Below are positions 14,393 through 24,655 of a DNA stretch of 64,000 nucleotides, one piece after another. A program made the position numbers and the translations under genes. The notes beneath the pieces are model-generated. The model ran no database searches. It was given only the letters and a program-made list of their open reading frames with translations, and was not told where the DNA came from. Position 1 is the first letter of the stretch, and every line of letters starts with the position of its first letter. Source of the stretch: Callaeas wilsoni (lineage: Eukaryota; Chordata; Aves; Passeriformes; Callaeidae); the NCBI GenBank assembly GCA_013398955.1, contig VWPU01014059.1:682001-746000 (forward strand), written 5' to 3'.

Positions 14393-17300
14393 AGGATATC
14401 CATGTATGTGTAGACATGAACTCTACTTATATGGAAAAAAGGGATTTGTCATTTATTATTCTGTAATTTTTCTTACCAGAAAAATGTGTCTGTTACCAGA
14501 TACACATGGACATTTTTCTTAAGAACAAGGAACTCTCACTATATTTCATAGGAATGGAATTAGATTTGTTTTCTGTTTGTCATTCAATTCCAGACATAAT
14601 AGCCTTGTATTTACTGTATATTATAATTACATAGAGTAAGATTACGACTTGATTATAACCTTGGTCTGCAGTACAGCCAAGAAAATTTATGCCAAATGGT
14701 TTAGTGCTAAATAAGAGTCACTGACTGGTAATAGTGAAAAGAATAGGTATGACCATTTGGTTTTGGTTTTGCTTGCCTTTTAATTTGTGTTGCATGGCAC
14801 TCAGGTCCAGATAAATGGATGAACTGCTAGGAAAGGTGGTGTTAAGTGGTTAGACTATCAGAGAAAAAAAGCCTTGGATTCCTATGACCTATTTTTTATT
14901 ATTTTCAGGATTCCTTGAAGGAAAGAAAAGCCAAATATTCTTAATTTTATTCTCTCTGAAAAATTTATAGCCTTAATGTAAACCATGGTTAGGCTAATGA
15001 AGACAGACAACCTGACTTTAGGAGCACTTCAAAACTTCAAAGCTATATATGTGCTTATAACATAGGGCTGTGAGTATTCATATGCAGGCTTGGCTCCATA
15101 TGCTATCTTCTCCCTTTATTCTCTGTTATCTTCCCTGAATATCACTAGGTTCCCAGGTAGCCACTGGGACCTTGTCTGCATGTTTGGAAGACTGCAGAAT
15201 GAAAAGCAGGAAAGACGGTTCTAAGGGCAGCTTTGGAGATTCTTTAGACACCATAAGTAGTCACTGAGGCAGTATACCAGTCTGTGAGGTAGGAAAAAGT
15301 TCCACAAGCAGACTGCTAGTGATTTGATATTTTTTTCTGCTAGATACCACAAATTTATAATTGAACATCATTTTCAGTAATATATTAATTATTTCATGGC
15401 TTTGCCCAGCAGAGTGACAAAGGCTGGAAGTTGTATGGAGGATTCTGGCCAGTAAAGGTACAACTAATAAAAAACCTTCACCTTCCCAACTTGCGGCCAA
15501 CTGTTTCAACCTTTAAAATATCTTTAATCAAAACACCTTATCTTTTATCCAGTACATAAAGCCAGAATTTTTCTTCTCCAGCTAGCATCACTTATGCCAA
15601 AAAGGAATTTGAACAAGACAGGTTTGAAAAAAGACAGTGAGATAAAAATGTTGATCAGAAATGTGTCTTAAGTTATGAAAATAAATATTTCCCTTGATTG
15701 CAGGAACTACTAAGCCAAATTTTCAGACTTGGCTAGCTAAAGCATGTGATATTTTCTCATCTAATTCAATGCAATTTTCTTAACTTCATTGTATCATTCC
15801 TTAAATCCTAATGGGATTTAACATCCTGGCTGCAGTAAGGCAGGAAATGTCTTACACACTTGTAAGATGTAACATTTGTCTAAGAAGGATATAGTGAGAA
15901 ATAATAGAAATCAAGTGTACAGGGGAGGAAAAAGAAACAAGAATTCCCAAATTGGTGATGGACAGATGTGTCATTATTAAGGCATTTGCTTGTTGATTTC
16001 TTTAATTTTAAGTTAGTTGTGATAATTGCTTTTTTGTCTACCTAGATTGGTTTATAGAACTTTCTGACTCCAAATAAGCAAAGCTGCTGCCACCTATAGC
16101 TTGTCAGTCAGCTCCCAAGATTTACAACCACAATAGCTGAGGAATGCCTTTAATTCCTCCACTTCCAAATTTCTACTTCTGAAAACAATCAGTAAATTTG
16201 CATAGACACTCAGTTTAGTATTTGCAGTCATATTGGGAACAGAGAGCTTGCTTTAGGAAGCCAGCATGCCAGGAATGAGGAGGAAGCTAAGTGACTCTAC
16301 CTGCCTTCAGTTTTGGCAGTTTACTGAAGGAAAAACCGTTTGTGCTTTTCCAGCCTTTTGGAATTTACAGACAATGGTTTTCCTTCAAAAAGTTTCTTTT
16401 TTTTAAATCAAGCAGATTTCCAACTCTTCAATCTTTTTAACGTCCTTAGGGTAGAGATTTCTGACACAGAGAAAGAACCCACTTTTGCATTAGGGTCTCT
16501 GAAATATGCTGAAAAATACAGCAACTATGAGCCCTATTTTCAGTTAGTATTAAGCAGTTGTAAAAGACTACTGAAGTAAAACCCTTCCCAAAAAAGTCAT
16601 TTGAATACATTCAGTTTTATCCTTGCTTCTTTATTCTTTACCTCTGCCACACCACAGTTAACCCTGAAGTCATAAATATCTAGCTAGACATGTCCTTGTG
16701 CTATTCTTAGTACAATCAAGATTAGTCCCAAATACATATAATCTGTACTAATTTTTATTGTATCAGTTTATTAAGGATTGATATCTAGAGTTTAGGATAC
16801 TGGCATTAAGAGGACTACCTTTCTTACCATCACGAGAGAAAAAAACATTAGGAAAGTTTTAACAGATTTCTGATAGCAAAATCCATGTAAGAATAAAAGG
16901 AGAAAAACTCCAGAATCTGCTTAAGCGACTGTCCAATCAAAGCTCTTTTTCTTGTAATACCTAATGAGAAGTGTTGTGTGGTTGACCTAATTTGTTTGAA
17001 TCATTACTGAAATCTTTAATTCAGGTGCCACATCTACTTAGGGGAGAGGTACACTGGACAGAGTACTAGAATGAGGTGAATGCATAAATCAGTTTTAATA
17101 TGACAGTCCCTTCTTAGGAGATTCCCAGCAAACCAGGACCTGCAGCTGCCTGTGGCTGAATGTTGTCAGCTGGGCTTTCTATTATACCCGAGAGTGAAAT
17201 AAAACCTAATCAGTAACTGGACTTACAATCGGAAGCAAGCTTAGTGCAGGGTGCTGGCTCTGTTAGGAGGTAGAGGCTGTCTCTCTCTGATGATGATGGA

Positions 17301-17395
17301 AAAGTGAGAGAACCACTGCTATTACTCTGTGTGGTCCCAAGCATCTCAGAGGAGGCTCTGCATATCCATTCTCATTTTAAAAAGAGAGTGTCATG

Positions 17396-17516
17396 ACGGA
17401 TCAGAGCACTATGATCTAGACGGGAGCCAGGCCGTATTAAAGGCGGATAAACTGTCACGCTTAGGCTCATGCTAGAATGTAATCCTGTTAAGAGTTTCTC
17501 TACAGTATCACGTCAT
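17396..17516. other. CpG-retaining patch, possible conserved non-coding element
   Basis: About six CpG dinucleotides fall within roughly 120 bases, including the blocks around 17421-17445 and 17458, while the surrounding kilobases carry very few. Retained CpGs without simple repeats can mark a constrained, hypomethylated intronic element. This is an inference only; no specific factor motif is claimed. Confidence 0.3.
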
Positions 17517-19043
17517 CTGGCATAATTGAAAAGAAATCATTCTTGACTGAAATATGCCTGTGAGAGAAAAAACCATGAGCAGTGGGTACCTAATCTTACT
17601 ATTTCTATAAAAGGACAATATGCAATATAGGCTGTATTACAGTATTACCTTTACATATCTTTAAAATTTGAATTCATAAATAGGATTTTTCAGGGTCTCA
17701 CTTTTTTATCTCCAGCCGTTTGAACCTTGAGGCTGATACCTGATGATGCTCTAAATAAATACAGTAATCTTCGAGTGCGAGGTTGAAGTCTTGTAACACT
17801 TTGACTCCTAAGGATGCTTTCTACACTGCCAGGCCATAAGATTCCCAAAAGCAGCATTTGGGACATGTTATAAACTGCACAGCTGTATCAGAAGAACAAG
17901 GTTTTATGTACACCCAAAGTAAGCTTCTTTCTGAATGACCTGGATGTTCTTAATTTGTATAAATAAATAAAAATATAATAAAAAAAGAAATTTTAAAAAC
18001 AAAAAGCAACCACCATTTTGAAACAGCATTTTAGTTCACTAAAATTCTATTTTCTTGAAATCCCAGCCTGAGTTTTGATCTGGATAAACAAAACCTGGAA
18101 AATTACTGTGCTTATGTCACTGCAATTGAAGACCCTGAGATCTGCACATGCTTTGTACTTGCCAAGGTTGATATCCTTCGTTAAGTCCAACTATGTATAA
18201 TGCAGGCAGGAGGGTTTCAATCATTGGAAAAACATAACAAGACAAGATAACATCAAAAACACAGTACCTTTCATTACATGCTTTAGAGACTGGGAATGTT
18301 TACTTGTAGATCTGAATAATAAATAGTAGATGGGAACATAAAAAGTATGCTTACAAGCTGAAAATACACATTAAGGAACTCAACTATACTAAAGCTAACA
18401 GACTTGTTTATGTAGCCGTTCAGAGATAACTGTGTAGCAGAAATAAAAGCCATATCTAACCTTTATGGTTTCAAAGGAAGTGTTCTGCAAAACTGCCATA
18501 GTTTGAGCTGATGTCCTAAAACAACTTAGCAGATGTGAGCCTGCTTCGTTTAGTGGAAAGCAAGTTCTGAAATCTATTGACAGCACAGTTCACATCAGAA
18601 CCAATATCAAGATGATCGTTTTAGCAGATACATGTCTTACAGCAGGGTGCCTTACATTCATGGACTACCACACTTGTTTAAAAAACTCTCCTCATAGGTC
18701 TCTAATTCACTATAGTGAGGTACAATAATCTGGCAGTGTCCATTAATTTGGACAATATATGTAATGGTATTACAGAAATAGAAGCAGAATATTCCAGAGT
18801 CTGGTAGAAAATGAAAAAAAACATAGAGTGCGATTAATACAGCCAGTCTACTCTGTCAGGCATCAGTGAATAGCAGTCATTGAAGTCAGTGGTTCTGCAA
18901 AAGAAAAATAATTACCTGAGCAAAAATTTCCAGTTAAATGGTTTAGTTTTTGGGTTGTTTTTAGTTCTAGAATTTAAAACAGGCTGAGTCTACAAAGGCT
19001 GGAGGTATAGTATGCAAACGCAAGTGATAGATCTAGCCTTCAC

Positions 19044-19051
19044 TGACGTCA
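19044..19051. promoter_or_regulatory. Consensus CRE palindrome (TGACGTCA)
   Basis: A perfect 8-bp cAMP-response element lies about 225 bases upstream of the FLRT2 acceptor. A TATTTAA stretch follows at 19104-19110, a TATA-like arrangement about 55 bases downstream. CREB/ATF proteins bind this palindrome (established). That it drives an internal FLRT2 promoter is only a hypothesis. Confidence 0.35.
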
Positions 19052-19241
19052 CTGAAAGTCCTTCAGTCATTGCAATGACTTTGCATCAAATCTATTTCAA
19101 GACTATTTAACAGTAATATTAGGCTAATGTTTAATATTAATGCCTTTTTTCCCTTTTTTTTTCCCCAGAAATCCATAAAAGAGCTCAGCCTTAGAATAGT
19201 CTTCTAATGGGCTTGATCTTCCCTATTAAGCATTTCATGCT

Positions 19242-19274
19242 ATTCAGCTTTTTCTTTTCTCTTTCCTTTTACAG
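19242..19274 (+). other. FLRT2: Splice acceptor of the FLRT2 coding exon
   Basis: A long, nearly uninterrupted pyrimidine tract runs into TTTTACAG, with the AG at 19273-19274. This is a strong acceptor placed 410 bases before the start codon, matching the FLRT2 gene structure in which the whole protein is encoded in one downstream exon. A second, weaker candidate with tract and CCCCAG ends at 19168, so leader length may vary. Confidence 0.65.
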
Positions 19275-19301
19275 GCAGGCCAGATCTGGCAGATAGCTGA
19301 T

Positions 19302-19331
19302 ATGAGGAGTTTGCTGACTTCAGAGAGCTGA
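19302..19331 (+). other. Upstream ORF 1 in FLRT2 leader (9 codons)
   Basis: It reads MRSLLTSES then TGA. It would be the first ATG met by a scanning ribosome if the 19274 acceptor is used. The peptide has no recognisable features; any role would be translational damping. Confidence 0.35.
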
Positions 19332-19419
19332 CAGAAACCAACAGATTTCAGTGAAACATCCCTCCAAGCACAGAGACTTTTGGTAGCTTTAAAGTAACCT
19401 GTTGTTCATCTGCAAAGAC

Positions 19420-19470
19420 ATGGCTACTGCTTCTTTCAGCAGGCATGGAGGAAGGCAAGAAACATTGTAA
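19420..19470 (+). other. Upstream ORF 2 in FLRT2 leader (16 codons)
   Basis: It starts in moderately good context (A at -3 and G at +4) and ends with TAA. It encodes a 16-residue peptide beginning MATASFSRHG. It overlaps upstream ORF 3 in another frame. Confidence 0.35.
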
Positions 19471-19480
19471 CCCTGGCTAA
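19445..19480 (+). other. Upstream ORF 3 in FLRT2 leader (11 codons)
   Basis: It reads MEEGKKHCNPG and then TAA, overlapping the end of upstream ORF 2 in a different frame. The start has G at +4. Confidence 0.3.
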
Positions 19481-19539
19481 GAAGACTGTGTTTTGCTTAT
19501 CAAAAGTAGGAGGTAGGCCAATTATAAAAGGATTACTTT

Positions 19540-19611
19540 ATGCTTAGCCTCCAGGACTTTAACTCTGGCCTGAACTCTGGACATAAACAGAAGCCAATTT
19601 TAATGACCTGA
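19540..19611 (+). other. Upstream ORF 4 in FLRT2 leader (23 codons)
   Basis: This is the longest upstream ORF, beginning MLSLQDF and ending at TGA 73 bases before the FLRT2 start codon. It contains one further in-frame ATG two codons before the stop. Its position would make it the last gate before the main ORF. Confidence 0.3.
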
Positions 19612-19684
19612 GATTTTGTTACCTGTGCGTTCTTATTGTTATCAGTTCTTAAACACTTTAGTACTTTATTTCTTTAAATTAGAA

Positions 19685-21670
19685 ATGGGTTCGTGGACTA
19701 AAATGTGGCCCACAGATTGGGCTCTTCTCATGAAATCATGGCTTATCTTTTCCCTGGGGCTCTACATACAGGTCTCCAAAACTTTGGCCTGCCCAAAAGT
19801 GTGCCGCTGTGACCGAAACTTTGTCTACTGTAATGAACGAAGCTTGACCTCAGTGCCTCTTGGGATACCGGAGGGTGTAACCGTCCTCTACCTCCATAAT
19901 AACCAAATTAATAATGCTGGATTTCCTGCAGAGTTGCACAATGTCCAGTCTGTGCACACAGTCTACCTGTATGGCAATCAATTGGATGAATTCCCCATGA
20001 ACCTGCCCAAGAATGTCAGGGTTCTCCACCTGCAGGAAAACAACATTCAGACCATTTCACGTGCTGCTCTTGCTCAGCTTTTGAAGCTGGAAGAACTGCA
20101 CCTGGATGACAACTCCATCTCCACTGTCGGGGTTGAGGATGGGGCGTTCCAGGAAGCCATCAGCCTCAAGCTTCTGTTCTTGTCCAAGAATCACTTAAGC
20201 AGTGTGCCCGTAGGCCTGCCGCTGGACTTACAAGAACTTCGCGTAGACGAAAACCGAATTGCTGTCATTTCAGACCTGGCCTTCCAGAATCTTACAAGTC
20301 TGGAGCGTCTGATCGTGGATGGCAATCTCCTTACTAATAAAGGCATAGCTGAAGGCACCTTTAGCCACCTCTCCAAGCTCAAGGAATTCTCAATAGTTCG
20401 GAATTCACTGACTTACCCTCCTCCCGATCTTCCAGGTACACATCTACTGAGACTTTACTTGCAGGACAACCAGATAACCCATATACCACTTACAGCCTTT
20501 TCAAACCTCCACAAACTGGAACGTCTTGATATTTCCAACAATCAACTTCGGATGTTGGCAAAGGGAGTATTTGATAATCTCCATAACCTGAGACAACTCA
20601 CTGTAAGGAATAATCCCTGGTTATGTGACTGCAGCATTAAGTGGGTCACTGAATGGCTCAAATTTATTCCTGCTTCCATCAATGTACGGGGTTTTATGTG
20701 CCAGGGACCAGAGCAGGTCCGAGGTATGGCAGTCAGGGAGCTCAATATGAATATGTTGTCATGCCCCACCACCACCCCTGGTCTGCCACTTATCATCACC
20801 CCAGTCCCAGCTACAACCATGCCAACTACATTAGTTCCTAGCTCATCATTTCCCCCCTCAAGTAGTAAATATAATCCTCTCACTCCTGTCATAGCCACAC
20901 TCCCCACTGTGCCTGACAGGGAGGACAGAGAAAGGGTGACACCTCCTTTGTCTGAATGGATTCAGCTCTCCATCCATTTTGTGAATGACACTTGCATCCA
21001 AGTCAACTGGATGTCACTTTTTACCGTGATGGCATATAAACTCACATGGGTTAAAATGGGCCATAGTCTGGTAGGAGGAATTGTTCATGAACGAATAATT
21101 AGTGGTGAGAAGCAGCAATCAAGCTTGGTAAATCTGGAGCCCAAATCCACTTACAGGATTTGTTTGGTTCCACTGGATACTTATAACAATTACCGAACTG
21201 GAGAAGACACTGTCTGTTCAGAAGCCACAACCAAGGCTTCCTTTTTGAATGGCAGCAACATCCCTTCCAGCCATGAGCAGACGACTTCTCAGAACCTAGG
21301 CTCCCCATTTCTGCTGGCAGGGTTGATTGGGGGTGCAGTGATATTTGTCCTTGTGGTCTTGCTCAGCATTTTTTGCTGGCACATGCACAAAAAAGGTCGT
21401 TACACCTCCCAGAAGTGGAAATATAACCGAGGGCGTCGGAAAGATGACTACTGTGAGGCAGGGACCAAGAAGGACAACTCCATCCTGGAGATGACGGAAA
21501 CCAGCTTCCAGATTGTCTCCTTAAATAATGATCAGCTCCTTAAAGGAGATTTCAGACTGCAGCCCATTTATACCCCAAATGGGGGCATTAACTACACAGA
21601 CTGCCACATCCCCAACAACATGCGATACTGCAACAGCAACGTCTCAGACCTGGAGCACTGTCATACGTGA
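19685..21670 (+). CDS. FLRT2: Fibronectin leucine-rich transmembrane protein 2
   Basis: This intact 661-codon ORF is recognised as FLRT2 by near-continuous similarity to the mammalian protein (660 residues, recalled). FLRT2 is a cell-surface adhesion and guidance protein. Family knowledge: its ectodomain binds UNC5 receptors, especially UNC5D, and latrophilins; it can be shed as a repellent guidance cue; and FLRTs modulate FGF receptor signalling. Visible layout: signal peptide about 1-35; LRRNT cap with C36, C40, C42 and C49; about ten leucine-rich repeats at 62-310; LRRCT cap with C314, C316, C339 and C360; Thr/Pro/Ser-rich linker 361-410; fibronectin III about 418-515; transmembrane helix about 542-565, followed by HMHKKGR; and a cytoplasmic tail 566-661. 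N-glycosylation sequons lie at N202, N434 and N522. The open frame extends 23 codons upstream to a TTG, but the ATG at 19685 is chosen because it starts a proper signal peptide, has a strong Kozak context and matches the family. C437 appears to be an extra cysteine. There is no coding intron, frameshift or stop. Confidence 0.97.
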   Translation: MGSWTKMWPTDWALLMKSWLIFSLGLYIQVSKTLACPKVCRCDRNFVYCNERSLTSVPLGIPEGVTVLYLHNNQINNAGFPAELHNVQSVHTVYLYGNQLDEFPMNLPKNVRVLHLQENNIQTISRAALAQLLKLEELHLDDNSISTVGVEDGAFQEAISLKLLFLSKNHLSSVPVGLPLDLQELRVDENRIAVISDLAFQNLTSLERLIVDGNLLTNKGIAEGTFSHLSKLKEFSIVRNSLTYPPPDLPGTHLLRLYLQDNQITHIPLTAFSNLHKLERLDISNNQLRMLAKGVFDNLHNLRQLTVRNNPWLCDCSIKWVTEWLKFIPASINVRGFMCQGPEQVRGMAVRELNMNMLSCPTTTPGLPLIITPVPATTMPTTLVPSSSFPPSSSKYNPLTPVIATLPTVPDREDRERVTPPLSEWIQLSIHFVNDTCIQVNWMSLFTVMAYKLTWVKMGHSLVGGIVHERIISGEKQQSSLVNLEPKSTYRICLVPLDTYNNYRTGEDTVCSEATTKASFLNGSNIPSSHEQTTSQNLGSPFLLAGLIGGAVIFVLVVLLSIFCWHMHKKGRYTSQKWKYNRGRRKDDYCEAGTKKDNSILEMTETSFQIVSLNNDQLLKGDFRLQPIYTPNGGINYTDCHIPNNMRYCNSNVSDLEHCHT

Positions 21671-23841
21671 TAGTGAGGGAAGATGGGGGTCTCTAGGACA
21701 ACGAGAAAAAACTCTAGAAAAAATAAGCCCCCCAACAACAATGAAAAAAATTACATTTGATAAATGTTACGCAGATGCATTTATGCATTGGAATACTCTG
21801 TAATTTATACGGTGTACTATATAATGGGATTTAAAAAAAGTGCTATCTTTTCTATTTCAAGTTAATTGCAAATGGTTTTGTAACTCTTTGCTTTTTAAAT
21901 CTTTAAAAAATATTGCTGAGTACTGTACAGGGTTGTACAATAAGAACCCAATGTCATGGCAAAGGAAAGAATGACTCATTCTTCAAACATTAACCACTTT
22001 GCTGTCGAAGCAGTCTGAGGGATGTTAAGTTTCTAGGTGTCCTGGAATACAGGAAAATAAGTGCATATTAAAACAGGGTCACTAGGAACAGACAAAAGCA
22101 ATTCAGATAAAATGGTTAAAACCGTTCTGACTTGAACCCAGCAGTTGCAGTTGAGCTTCAAACAATTGGAAATACATCCGTTCCTCTTTGTCAGTTCTGC
22201 ATTTCTCACCTCCAATTGAAAGCTGGAGTTCTGAGTGCTGCCAAAAAGTCTACTTTCTTGTTTGATTAGTTTTCTTTCAATCTAATTGGAATAGGAACCA
22301 TGGAAAGAGCTCAGTGTCAAACTCAAAGTGACCTTGATTCCTATTTGCAAAAGTTGCTCCAAAAATGTCCCCAATACTAGATACTTTATCTTAGAAGCTG
22401 TTCCTGCTTTTCATTAGGATTAAGAAGCTTTAGGTATTCTCTGACCCTTCTCAGTGGGAGGTGATGGTTATGTAACAGTATGTAACAGAGAGCTGTCATT
22501 AAGTTGCACCTCGGAGCAGTATTTGTTGACATAGCATGTTCAGGTAAAGCCAGAATGAGGGAAATTCTGAGTGATCCCAGTTCTGCAGTATTCATGTACA
22601 TGTTCGTGTAATTTGAAATCTAAAAGTGCATATTGCTGAAAACATGGTGCAAAATATAATGACAATGGAAAGGTTTTGCTAATAATTTGTATGGGTCAAG
22701 CTTTGTTTGACTTGAGGGTCTGAGTTAAGTAAGGAGAAATAGGAAAAAAAAAAGACAAAAAGAGAAAACAAACAAGAAATATATTGTAAAAATTTATTTA
22801 ATACTGGAAAGACCTCCAGGGCTATTATGAACTGAAATATGTTCAGTGAGGAAAATCATGTACAAATCCTGGTGGGCTTTGTTTGTTTGTTTGTTTTGCT
22901 TTCTTTTCCTTCCCAATTAAAGTATACAGAGACTGACATTAGCTAAGCATTTGATTGACTGAGGAATTTTGAGAACACAAGTACACAGTGTCCCTGGGAA
23001 TTACCCTTCTTTTACCTTAAGCATTTTCGAGTTTTCCGTAATGATTTCTGCTTCACAAGCAGTAGGTGGGTTTGGAATTTGCTTTTTTATACCCTCAGAT
23101 TCTTTAGGTGCAATACCTTCTCAGTCCTTGAGCTTTACATGCACTATGCAAAACATCATGCTTGTATTAAAACCATAATGCAGCCCTCAAAATTATGTAA
23201 TGCTTCAGCCACTCTGCTAACTCAATGACTGCCAAGAATTGTGATGTTCTTGCCAGCTCAGTGGTGGTATCTAATTATTTGGGGGTTTTTCAGTTTGCTT
23301 TTTAATTTAGCTAATTTTTTCCTGAGTTTGGGGACAAGCTAAAGTTCACATCACATTGGGGGGAAACAAAAACAAAAACAACAAAAAAAGATAGAGACAA
23401 GACTTCCCTGTAGTAGTAGGGAACCAAAGAGAGAACTTTTTGAAAGTTTGAAACGTCTTGAAACTCAGAAGTCTATGAGCATGTATTTTCTGCAATTCAG
23501 ATCACACGATAGCACTAATTTTCTGCAATGACAAAATGAACCTAGTTATGATTGATGGCAAAGTATAACCATTTTGTAAGGAACCACATTTTCTCACCAA
23601 CACCTTTTAAAATCACATTTTGAAATTCCACTCTATATTCTATATATTTGCTATTTTCTCCAGCTATAGCAGGTATTCTGAGCAACCTGTGTGGCTGCTG
23701 TAAGAGTTAAATCACTAAAATTTTGCTGATTAAAACTTTACCATATGATTTCAAATGGCATAATTCTAGGTAGAAATGTCTATGCAATGTCTATTTTTTT
23801 TTCTGTGATCTATTTAATGAAGATGATGAGAAGGTTAATAC

Positions 23842-23943
23842 TTTTGGGTTTTGGTTTTGTTTTGTTTTTTTTTTTGTTGTTGTTGTTGTTTGTTTTTGTT
23901 TTTGGGATTTTTTGTTGTTTTTGTTTTTGTTTTGTTTTGTTTT
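23842..23943. repeat. (TTTTG)n / (TTG)n simple repeat
   Basis: About 100 bases of T with regularly spaced G, including a GTT triplet run near 23875-23890 and TTTTG units at the end. The predicted frames across it are low-complexity Phe/Cys/Val or Lys/Gln/Asn strings and are not genes. Confidence 0.9.
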
Positions 23944-24368
23944 ACATATTTTAGGTGCCGCAGCTCAAAAGGCAAGCAGCAAATAGTTGTACTTCTGCAT
24001 GCTTCTGTTGCATGCTGGAGTTCGCTTGAAGTTAAGCAGAGCCAGAGATTCCCATTGGATGTGGACATAGTATTTAATTTCGATGAAATAACTGATTGTA
24101 TATTTGGTTTCAAAAGGCCTCCTTTGAAAGTACATGCTTATTAGCATTTTGTACTTCAATGACTGATACAGGAGGCATCTTCTGTTCTAGACCTCAGTAT
24201 ACCATAGGCACCTTACGTGTAGCAATTGTCTTATTCAGGGAGTTTGGTCTGTGCTGCAGGTGATTGATCCACAGGCCCAACTGATGACAACAAATCTGGG
24301 TACTTATCAAATAGGGTGAAAACAGAAGGCGTTAAGAAACTGTTCGTTCTGATCTTGAATGATGAAAC

Positions 24369-24397
24369 ATATATATGTATGTGTGTGTATATATATA

Positions 24398-24442
<45 letters not shown>

Positions 24443-24444
24443 GT
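24369..24444. repeat. Compound (TA)n/(TG)n/(TATG)n microsatellite
   Basis: Blocks of AT, GT and GTAT dinucleotides alternate over about 76 bases. It is probably length-polymorphic and lies inside or just beyond the presumed FLRT2 3' UTR. Confidence 0.9.
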
Positions 24445-24449
24445 CAAAC

Positions 24450-24470
24450 ATCTGAAATTTCATTTCAGAT
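24450..24470. repeat. 9-bp inverted repeat with 3-base loop
   Basis: The arms at 24450-24458 and 24462-24470 (ATCTGAAAT and ATTTCAGAT) are exact reverse complements around a TTC loop, a few bases after the microsatellite. In an RNA this would be a small stem-loop. Confidence 0.6.
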
Positions 24471-24645
24471 CCCACCTAGATAAGCACTCAGTGAGCAAAT
24501 TTCACTAGGTAAAGTATTTAGAAAAATTCAGAGTTAAAAATGGACAATGATTTTTTGGCAATGTAAAGTTTAATACTAGTAGCTTTTTACTTGGGCTTGT
24601 AAAAATTGGGTGATCTTCACTTAGGACAAATATCTGACCATATAT

Positions 24646-24655
24646 AATAAATAAA
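24646..24655 (+). terminator. FLRT2: Candidate tandem poly(A) signal
   Basis: Two overlapping AATAAA hexamers start at 24646 and 24650, about 3 kb downstream of the FLRT2 stop. The hexamer is the canonical cleavage and polyadenylation signal. Usage cannot be judged without transcript ends. Confidence 0.35.

Larger units (their letters stand above)
1..19274 (+). other. FLRT2: Presumed 5' intron of FLRT2 (3' part), non-coding
   Basis: No reading frame here looks like a conserved protein. The stretch is AT-rich, CpG-poor and full of A/T homopolymers, as expected of an avian intron. It is called intron because a strong acceptor ends at 19274, directly before the FLRT2 coding exon, and FLRT2 orthologues have a 5' non-coding exon separated by a long intron (family knowledge). 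No CpG-island-like promoter is visible, so the first exon probably lies before base 1. Between 1 and about 9800 I see only unique-looking AT-rich sequence with short A/T runs. Simple repeats and two possible regulatory patches further in are listed separately. Part of it could instead be upstream intergenic DNA if an unrecognised promoter exists inside it. Confidence 0.6.
19275..19684 (+). other. FLRT2: FLRT2 5' untranslated leader within the coding exon
   Basis: This is the stretch between the predicted acceptor and the FLRT2 start codon. It contains five ATGs that open four short upstream reading frames (19302-19331, 19420-19470, 19445-19480 and 19540-19611; the fifth ATG is in frame inside the last one). 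All terminate before the main start. The last stop is 73 bases upstream of the main ATG, which leaves room for reinitiation. The context of the main ATG is strong, with G at -3 and G at +4. Confidence 0.6.

Noticed and set aside
1..19000. FLRT2 promoter or first exon inside the window
   Set aside because: No CpG-island-like or promoter-like block was found. The first exon is more likely upstream of base 1.
19616..19684. 23-codon N-terminal extension of the FLRT2 frame
   Set aside because: It begins at TTG, not ATG. The ATG at 19685 has strong context and starts a normal signal peptide, and the resulting length (661) matches the family.
20542..20907. 121-codon antisense frame inside FLRT2
   Set aside because: It is a shadow of the coding sequence with no protein features of its own.
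23842..24144. Phe/Cys-rich or Lys/Gln-rich small proteins
   Set aside because: They are translations of a T/G simple repeat and its complement.
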